Shown here: positions 1 to 5,060 of the stretch, piece by piece
Layout of the letters: the number at the start of each line of letters is the position of its first letter
Position numbering within the stretch: position 1 is the stretch's first letter
Assembly (NCBI GenBank): GCA_020200995.1
Contig: JAIVHQ010000321.1
Location: 1-5,060, forward strand
DNA from: Flavobacteriales bacterium
GTDB lineage: Bacteria; Bacteroidota; Bacteroidia; Flavobacteriales_D; Cryomorphaceae
Reading direction: 5' to 3'
DNA length: 5,060 nt
Translations under genes and position numbers: made by a program
The notes under the pieces: model-generated
What the model was told of the DNA's origin: nothing
Database searches by the model: none
Seen by the model: only the letters and a program-made list of their open reading frames with translations

Positions 1-1
1 G

Positions 2-244
2 AGTACAGGGAGCAACCCGGGAGGCAAGCTGCGCCTGATGTATGAGAACATTCCCCTCGCATTCATTGTTGAACAGGCCGGTGGAAAAGCTTCTGACGGA
101 AAAAACAGAATATTGTCTTTGACGCCCAAACATTTACACCAGCGAACGCCGCTGTTTATCGGTTCCAAAAACATGGTCGAAAAGGCCGAGGCATTCATGG
201 AAGAATTCAGCCCTGAGCCCGCCGCAGTGAAGCATGAAGATTGA
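2..244 (+). CDS. fbp: Fructose-1,6-bisphosphatase class I, C-terminal fragment (5' end outside window)
   Basis: Only the last 80 codons are present. The reading frame is open from base 2 and ends at TGA 242-244; the ATG at base 38 is internal, because the family's conserved residues continue upstream of it. The enzyme hydrolyses fructose-1,6-bisphosphate to fructose-6-phosphate in the cytoplasm, the committed step of gluconeogenesis. Seen here: a GGKLRLMYE stretch (bases 20-46), which matches the family's NGKLRLLYE. By analogy with the pig enzyme, its Lys (codon 26-28) corresponds to the substrate-binding Lys274 and its Glu (codon 44-46) to the metal ligand Glu280. This is followed by EQAGGKASDG and LHQRTPLFIGS, the typical C-terminal signature, and a short helical tail. 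The tail ends a few residues after the usual family end, with no sign of truncation. The last 11 bases overlap the mfd start. The assignment to class I is secure; regulation cannot be seen because the N-terminal part is missing. Confidence 0.95.
   Translation, partial: STGSNPGGKLRLMYENIPLAFIVEQAGGKASDGKNRILSLTPKHLHQRTPLFIGSKNMVEKAEAFMEEFSPEPAAVKHED
234..244 (+). other. fbp-mfd gene overlap (11 bases)
   Basis: The mfd ATG (234-236) lies inside the last codons of fbp, whose TGA is at 242-244, in a different frame. No Shine-Dalgarno-like purine run is visible just upstream (the bases before are GCCGCAGTGAAGC), which fits Bacteroidota practice. The arrangement suggests that ribosomes ending fbp help initiate mfd; that coupling is inferred, while the overlap itself is seen directly. 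Confidence 0.8.
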
Positions 245-3200
245 AGACATTGCCCGATTCTATCGTGAGAACAACCGTTCCTCACTTATTTCCAACGCAT
301 TAAAATCTCCAAAAGCCCGCGTTTCCTTAGAAGGATACTCGGGGTCGGGAGCTTTGATGTGGGCGGCAGCTGTGGCTTCGCACATGGAGACAGACCACCT
401 CTTCGTGCTCAACGACAAGGAGGAGGCGGCGTATTTTCACAACGACCTGCAAAAGTTGGAAGGCAGCGATTTTGCCGCACATTTCTACCCCGAAACCCAC
501 CGCGTTCCCTACCAAATCGAGGAAACCGACAACGCCAATATCGTGCTTCGCGCAGAGGTGCTGAAAGCGCTTTCGCAAAAAACGAGAAAACCGAAGCTGG
601 TAGTGACTTACCCCGAGGCACTCTCCGAGCGGGTGGTGACACGGAAGCAGCTCAAGAGCCACTCGTTTAAAGTAAAAACAGGTGAGACGTACAGCCTGTC
701 TTTCCTCAACGAATTGCTGACCGAGTACGAATTTGAACGCACAGACTTTGTGTATGAGCCGGGGCAGTTTTCTATCCGTGGCGGTATCGTAGACGTATTC
801 TCTTTCGGAGAATCGACACCTTTCCGAATGGAATTTTTCGGCGACGAAGTGGAATCCATCCGAAAGTTTGACCCCGTAACGCAGCTCTCCACGGCTCCCG
901 CTAAGCACTTTACCCTGATACCAAACGTGCAAAATAAGATGATGCTCGAGGCCCGTGAGGGGTTTTTGGATTTCATTTCGCCCGACACGGCTGTTTGGTT
1001 TAAAGACTTAAATTTCATCACCGACCGTCTCGATCAGGCCATGGAAGGCGCCGAGAAACAATTCGAAAAGATTAAGTCGATGATGAACCACCTGCCACCC
1101 GGCGACCTCTTCACCTCGGGCAGCGAATTTGCCGAAAGGCTCACCGACTTCAGGCAGGTATTGCTCGGCAGGGCGCCCGATAATTTTGTGAAATTTCAGT
1201 CCGATCAGAAGGCGCAGCCCTCGTTCAACAAGAATTTTGACATGCTCATCAAGCAGCTCAAAAAGAACGAGGAAGCAGGATACCTCAACTTTATTTTTGC
1301 GGGAAACCCGAAGCAGACCGAGCGACTTGAAAGCATCTTCAAGGACCTGAACGCCGATGTGAAGTTCAACCCTGTGCACACTGAAATCTCCGAGGGATTC
1401 ACAGATGGCGACCTGCTGCTGTGCTGCTATACCGACCACCAGATTTTTGAGCGATATCACCGGTTCTACCTCAAGGAAGGTTTTAAAAAGAACAAGGAAG
1501 CCCTCACCATCAAGGAGCTGAACAGCTTAATGCCGGGCGACTTCGTGACCCACATCGACCACGGTGTCGGAAAATTTTCGGGCCTTGAAAAGATCGATGT
1601 GAACGGCCGCGAGCAGGAGGCCATTCGGCTGGTGTACCGCGACGGCGACATCCTCTACGTGAGCATTCACAGCCTGCACCGCATCACCAAGTACAGCGGT
1701 AAGGATGGCACTGAGCCGAGCATCAACAAACTGGGAAGCGCCGCCTGGCAAAAAACCAAGGCCAAGACCAAGAGCCGGGTGAAGCAAATCGCCTATGACC
1801 TCATCAAGCTCTACGCGGAGCGAAAGGCCAAGACGGGGTTTGCATTTTCGCCCGACAATTATTTGCAGACCGAGCTCGAGGCCTCATTCATTTATGAAGA
1901 CACCCCCGATCAGGTCAAATCCATCCAGGCCGTCAAGGAAGACATGGAGGCCGAGCACCCCATGGACCGCCTGGTGTGCGGAGATGTGGGTTTCGGCAAA
2001 ACCGAGATTGCGATTCGAGCGGCCTTCAAAGCCGTGTGCGACAGCAAGCAGGTGGCCGTATTGGTACCCACCACCATCCTCTCCATGCAGCACCACAAAA
2101 ACTTCAGCGAGCGACTGCGCGACTTCCCGTGCAGGGTGGCATTCATCAACCGATTTGTCGCCGCCAAAAAACAGCGCGAGACACTTAAAGACCTCGCCGA
2201 CGGAAAAATTGACATCATTATCGGCACGCACAAGCTGGCCGGAAAGCAGATTAAATTTAAAGACCTCGGATTGCTGGTGATCGACGAGGAGCAAAAATTC
2301 GGCGTGGGGGTGAAAGACAAGCTCAAGACCATCAAAGCCAACGTGGATACACTCACACTCACGGCCACGCCCATTCCACGCACCCTGCAATTTTCGCTGA
2401 TGGGGGCCCGCGACCTGAGCATCATAAACACCCCTCCGCCAAACAGATTTCCCGTCCAAACGGAGCTGTTCACCTTTCACGAAGAGGTGATCCGCGATGC
2501 CATCACTTATGAAGTGAGCCGAGGCGGACAGGTATTTTTCGTGAACAATAAAATAGGTAACATCACCGAGGTGGCCGGGATGATCAGCCGCCTGTGCCCC
2601 GGCGTGCGGGTGGCCATCGGCCATGGACAAATGGACGGTACGAAACTCGAAAAGGTGATGACCGACTTCATCGACGGGGTGTACGACGTGCTGGTGGCGA
2701 CCACCATCATTGAGTCGGGCATTGACATCTCGAATGCTAACACGATGATCATCAACGACGCCAATGAATTCGGATTGAGTGATCTTCACCAACTCAGGGG
2801 CCGGGTGGGCCGAAGCAATAAAAAAGCCTTCTGCTACCTCATCGCTCCTCCCCTTTCGGTAATTTCGACTGAGGCCCGGAAGCGCCTGCAAGCCATTACG
2901 CAGTTCAGCGATCTGGGCAGCGGGCTCAACATCGCCATGCGCGACCTTGACATACGCGGTGCGGGAAACCTGCTCGGCGGCGAGCAAAGCGGATTCATCA
3001 ACGAACTGGGCTTTGAGACTTACCAGAAAATACTCGACGAGGCGGTGCAGGAACTGAAAGAATCAGATTTCAAAGAGCTGTACAAAGACGAAAAAGAAAA
3101 ATCGGGGAGCTATGTGGACGATTGCGTCCTGGAAACCGATCTCGAAATACTTATCCCCGACCATTACATCACCGATATCAAGGAGCGGCTGGCTGTATAC

Positions 3201-3527
3201 CGCGAGCTCGACAACCTGATGAGCGAGGTGCACCTGGAGCAGTACAAAGCCGACCTACGCGACCGGTTCGGTGAAATTCCGCAGCAAACCCTCACATTGA
3301 TGGAGGCCATCAAGCTGCGCTGGCTGGCGCGCGAAATCGGGTTTGAAAAACTGACGTTGAAAAGCGGCAAGCTCATTGGGTTTTTTGTCTCTAAGCAGGA
3401 TTCGCCCTACTTTGAGAGCCGTGCCTTTACAGCGGTGCTCGACTTTATCAAAAACAATCCTCCCGGGTATAAGATGTACGAAAAATCGGGCCTATTGAGG
3501 CTATCAGTGGCGGGTGTCAACATATGA
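234..3527 (+). CDS. mfd: Transcription-repair coupling factor Mfd
   Basis: Mfd is an ATP-driven DNA translocase that binds stalled RNA polymerase, pushes it off DNA lesions and recruits UvrA for nucleotide excision repair. All expected modules are visible. Residues 1-330 are roughly the UvrB-like UvrA-binding module; its Walker A is degenerate (GYSGSGA, 34-40, no Lys), as is usual for Mfd, and VYEPGQFSIRGGIVDVF lies at 173-189. The RNA polymerase interaction domain starts near 430 with PGDFVTHIDHGVGKF (434-448). The RecG-like helicase core has a TPDQ Q-motif, Walker A GDVGFGKTE (583-591, Lys589), Walker B DEEQ (684-687), motif III TATPIPRT (710-717), motif V around IIESGID (825-831) and motif VI QLRGRVGR (853-860). 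The translocation (TRG) motif with DIRGAGNLLGGEQSG ends at 920, and the autoinhibitory TRCF C-terminal domain covers about 960-1060. At 1097 aa it is slightly shorter than the E. coli protein (about 1148). No catalytic residue is missing. The ATG at 234 gives a natural N-terminus and overlaps fbp. Confidence 0.98.
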   Translation: MKIEDIARFYRENNRSSLISNALKSPKARVSLEGYSGSGALMWAAAVASHMETDHLFVLNDKEEAAYFHNDLQKLEGSDFAAHFYPETHRVPYQIEETDNANIVLRAEVLKALSQKTRKPKLVVTYPEALSERVVTRKQLKSHSFKVKTGETYSLSFLNELLTEYEFERTDFVYEPGQFSIRGGIVDVFSFGESTPFRMEFFGDEVESIRKFDPVTQLSTAPAKHFTLIPNVQNKMMLEAREGFLDFISPDTAVWFKDLNFITDRLDQAMEGAEKQFEKIKSMMNHLPPGDLFTSGSEFAERLTDFRQVLLGRAPDNFVKFQSDQKAQPSFNKNFDMLIKQLKKNEEAGYLNFIFAGNPKQTERLESIFKDLNADVKFNPVHTEISEGFTDGDLLLCCYTDHQIFERYHRFYLKEGFKKNKEALTIKELNSLMPGDFVTHIDHGVGKFSGLEKIDVNGREQEAIRLVYRDGDILYVSIHSLHRITKYSGKDGTEPSINKLGSAAWQKTKAKTKSRVKQIAYDLIKLYAERKAKTGFAFSPDNYLQTELEASFIYEDTPDQVKSIQAVKEDMEAEHPMDRLVCGDVGFGKTEIAIRAAFKAVCDSKQVAVLVPTTILSMQHHKNFSERLRDFPCRVAFINRFVAAKKQRETLKDLADGKIDIIIGTHKLAGKQIKFKDLGLLVIDEEQKFGVGVKDKLKTIKANVDTLTLTATPIPRTLQFSLMGARDLSIINTPPPNRFPVQTELFTFHEEVIRDAITYEVSRGGQVFFVNNKIGNITEVAGMISRLCPGVRVAIGHGQMDGTKLEKVMTDFIDGVYDVLVATTIIESGIDISNANTMIINDANEFGLSDLHQLRGRVGRSNKKAFCYLIAPPLSVISTEARKRLQAITQFSDLGSGLNIAMRDLDIRGAGNLLGGEQSGFINELGFETYQKILDEAVQELKESDFKELYKDEKEKSGSYVDDCVLETDLEILIPDHYITDIKERLAVYRELDNLMSEVHLEQYKADLRDRFGEIPQQTLTLMEAIKLRWLAREIGFEKLTLKSGKLIGFFVSKQDSPYFESRAFTAVLDFIKNNPPGYKMYEKSGLLRLSVAGVNI
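3524..3527 (+). other. mfd-barrel gene ATGA stop/start overlap
   Basis: The sequence ATGA holds both the start codon of the barrel gene (3524-3526) and the TGA stop of mfd (3525-3527). Such 4-base overlaps usually mark translational coupling by re-initiation. Only a weak G-rich stretch (GGCGGG, about 3509-3514) lies upstream and no good ribosome-binding site is present. The coupling is inferred from the layout. Confidence 0.8.
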
Positions 3528-4240
3528 AAAAAACGGCAGTCATCACAGTTTTGCTTATGATCGCGGGAACTTCCGTTTTCGCACAGGTAGCACAGACCAA
3601 CAACAGGCAAGTAGTTCGATTTCAGGAGCGGCGCGGTGTAACCCTCTCGGGAGGCCTTCAAGTGGCCGTACCCACGGGTGAGTTTGCCGAGAATTACGGC
3701 CGTTTACCATTTGGAATCAACGCATTCATCAGCGTGCCATTGCTCAACGCCCCGATCGAGATTGGCGGTGGATTTGCATGGAACCACATGGCACGATCCA
3801 AGGCAGATGTCTTCATCAACAATCCCGAGGGGGGCCGCAATGCGGGGACATTGCGCATCAACGGAAATTCATACACTTACCAGATTCACGGACGGCTCAG
3901 GCCCTTCAACGGGCGGTTTCGACCTTACGGCGAAGTCTTTGTCGGAGCGCGGAACTTCAGCACCACCAGCAAACTACAATCGAGCAGCGGGGTTCAACCC
4001 TCGACAGAGCGGCTCGATCGCAATTTTACTTTCATCGCGGGTTGGGGCGTCGGTGCAAAATACGAAGTTACGCCCGGCGTTTTCATTGAAGCCCGATTCG
4101 AAAGCAGTGTGGGTAGCAAGACTGAGTATATCGACCCTGAGTCGATTACCATCGACGATCAGGCTTCATTCGATTTTAGAAATCTGGAGTCGCGCACCGA
4201 CCAATGGGCGCTGAGCGTAGGAGTTGCGTTTGCTTTTTAG
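3524..4240 (+). CDS. Secreted outer-membrane beta-barrel protein, probably eight-stranded (OmpA/OmpX-like fold)
   Basis: I do not recognise a named gene. The start is well supported, because the ATG at 3524 opens a textbook signal peptide: KK at 2-3, a hydrophobic core over about 5-14, and a likely cleavage after VFA at residue 20, leaving Gln21. The mature protein has no cysteine and alternates amphipathic, Gly- and aromatic-rich strands. I place strands at about 38-49, 62-72, 76-87, 115-128, 132-146, 167-180, 184-198 and 226-238. Short turns (LLNA near 73-76, FNGR at 128-131, VTPG at 182-185) alternate with longer polar loops (50-61, 88-114, 147-166, 199-225). That is the pattern of an eight-stranded barrel with periplasmic turns and extracellular loops. 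The last strand ends in Phe (SVGVAFAF), a typical BAM insertion signal. There is no OmpA-type peptidoglycan-binding domain. Its ATG overlaps the mfd stop, so it is probably co-transcribed. The role is unknown: porin-like, adhesive or structural functions are all possible. Confidence 0.85.
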   Translation: MKKTAVITVLLMIAGTSVFAQVAQTNNRQVVRFQERRGVTLSGGLQVAVPTGEFAENYGRLPFGINAFISVPLLNAPIEIGGGFAWNHMARSKADVFINNPEGGRNAGTLRINGNSYTYQIHGRLRPFNGRFRPYGEVFVGARNFSTTSKLQSSSGVQPSTERLDRNFTFIAGWGVGAKYEVTPGVFIEARFESSVGSKTEYIDPESITIDDQASFDFRNLESRTDQWALSVGVAFAF

Positions 4241-4261
4241 CGAAAGCCAATTCCTCCGGGA

Positions 4262-5060
4262 TCAGCCCGTGGACCGCATGGCATCGACGGGCGCCATCTT
4301 CGAAGCCTGCATGGCAGGGACGATGCCCGAGATAACGCCGATGCCCGCGGAAAACCCGATGCCCATCGCAATGTTTTCCCAAGTGAGAATGAGCTCAAAA
4401 TCAGACATCCCTGATGCCGCCAAAGTGAGCAGGTAGATAATTAATAGTCCGATCACCCCACCGATCAGGCAAAGGACAACAGACTCAAAGAGAAATTGGA
4501 ACAGGATGAATGAGCGCTTTGCTCCGAGTGCTTTTTGAATTCCGATAATGGATGTTCGCTCCCGCACCGACACGAACATGATGTTGGCGATACTGAACCC
4601 ACCTACCAATATCGAAAAGCCACCGATGATGAGGCCCGCAATGCTCAAAAAACCAAAGAGTTCATCGAGGCCGGCGCTGAGCATGCTGCTCTTGTTGACT
4701 GCAAAATTATTGTCCTGATTGATCCGCAGCCCTCGCACGTTGCGCATCAGCATGATGACTTCATCTTCCATGGCTGTAAAGCTCACTCCCTCTTTGGGCC
4801 GGAGCCCGATCCGGGTGCGGCCCTCGTCCACATTGATAATATTTCGCGCAAAACCCACCGGCATGATGGCCCATTCGTCGGCGCCGTTGCCGAGCAGCCC
4901 CTGCCCTTCCTGTTTCAGTGTACCGATCACCACGGTTTTGAAGCCGCCGATTTTAATCTCCTTGCCGATGGGGTCTTCGGTTCTGAAAAGGCGTGCTGCC
5001 ACATCGTAGCCTAGCAGACAGACCGGCCGGCGGCCTTCGAGCTCCAAAAGGTTAAAAGAC
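4262..5060 (-). CDS. ABC transporter permease, MacB/FtsX family, C-terminal fragment (5' end outside window)
   Basis: The frame is open from the right edge to TGA at 4264-4262, giving about 265 visible residues. A TTG at 5047-5045 is not the real start, since the frame continues upstream (SFNL) and the family still needs a first membrane helix and the front of the periplasmic domain, by family size roughly 140-150 residues. Numbering from that TTG, the back half of the MacB-type periplasmic domain spans about 1-125 and includes RRPVCLLGYDVAARLF and DPIGKEIKIGG. The FtsX domain follows with three membrane segments (about 132-160, 183-210, 225-243). The conserved cytoplasmic loop SVRERTSIIGIQKALGAKR (160-178) couples to the ATPase, and the end PAMQASKMAPVDAMR is typical. 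Proteins of this kind form dimers with a MacB-like ATPase and drive mechanotransmission, export or lipoprotein-related work rather than classical channel transport. The substrate cannot be read from the sequence. No ATPase partner is in the window; the gene converges on the barrel gene with a 21-base gap. Confidence 0.93.
   Translation of the reverse strand, partial: SFNLLELEGRRPVCLLGYDVAARLFRTEDPIGKEIKIGGFKTVVIGTLKQEGQGLLGNGADEWAIMPVGFARNIINVDEGRTRIGLRPKEGVSFTAMEDEVIMLMRNVRGLRINQDNNFAVNKSSMLSAGLDELFGFLSIAGLIIGGFSILVGGFSIANIMFVSVRERTSIIGIQKALGAKRSFILFQFLFESVVLCLIGGVIGLLIIYLLTLAASGMSDFELILTWENIAMGIGFSAGIGVISGIVPAMQASKMAPVDAMRSTG

Noticed and set aside
38..40. ATG as the start of a small 68-aa gene
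   Set aside because: The upstream codons (GGKLRL) belong to the conserved active-site stretch of fructose-1,6-bisphosphatase, so this Met is internal.
1884..2987. A 367-codon open frame on the minus strand across the mfd helicase core
   Set aside because: It lies fully antisense to the most conserved part of mfd, its translation is rich in His and Val with no recognisable domain, and such long antisense frames arise from the codon bias of the real gene.
3678..4214. A 178-codon plus-strand frame inside the barrel gene
   Set aside because: The overlapping frame at 3524-4240 has a signal peptide and barrel strands; this one is Ser/Arg-rich with no structure and is an out-of-frame shadow.
4232..4247. 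Hairpin GCTTT-TTAGCG-AAAGC as an intrinsic terminator
   Set aside because: The stem is only 5 bp and AT-leaning, and no T-run follows it on either strand.
4253..4268. CGGG-ATCAG-CCCG inverted repeat over the permease stop codon
   Set aside because: A 4-bp stem with no T-run; expected by chance in sequence of this base composition.
4535..5014. A 159-codon plus-strand open frame opposite the permease
   Set aside because: It is the antisense shadow of a clearly recognised permease domain; the translation has no family signature or plausible composition.
5045..5047. TTG as the start codon of the permease
   Set aside because: The frame stays open to the window edge, and the conserved periplasmic-domain sequence begins before it; a start here would lack the first membrane helix.

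Overview
The window looks like ordinary chromosomal housekeeping DNA from a member of the Bacteroidota with moderate GC content. I infer this from the style of the Mfd and FtsX-type permease proteins, from the aromatic-ended outer-membrane barrel (a Gram-negative envelope), and from the lack of recognisable Shine-Dalgarno sequences before either internal start codon. The genus cannot be told from what is here.

Layout: (1) bases 2-244, plus strand: the last 80 codons of a class I fructose-1,6-bisphosphatase gene (fbp), cut by the window edge. (2) bases 234-3527, plus strand: a complete mfd gene for the transcription-repair coupling factor (1097 aa), overlapping the end of fbp by 11 bases. (3) bases 3524-4240, plus strand: a 238-aa secreted outer-membrane beta-barrel protein with a clear signal peptide, overlapping the end of mfd by 4 bases (ATGA). 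(4) bases 4262-5060, minus strand: the C-terminal part of a MacB/FtsX-family ABC transporter permease, convergent with the barrel gene and cut by the right edge. There is no gene-free stretch longer than 21 bases.

The first three genes are chained by overlapping stop and start codons, so they are probably one transcription unit with translational coupling. Their products have no obvious shared pathway: gluconeogenesis, DNA repair coupled to transcription, and an envelope barrel. The permease belongs to a separate, opposing unit. I found no RNA gene, mobile element, CRISPR array, significant repeat or convincing terminator. I see no evidence of an undescribed system; the most interesting points are the coupling of an uncharacterised barrel to mfd and the barrel's own unknown role.
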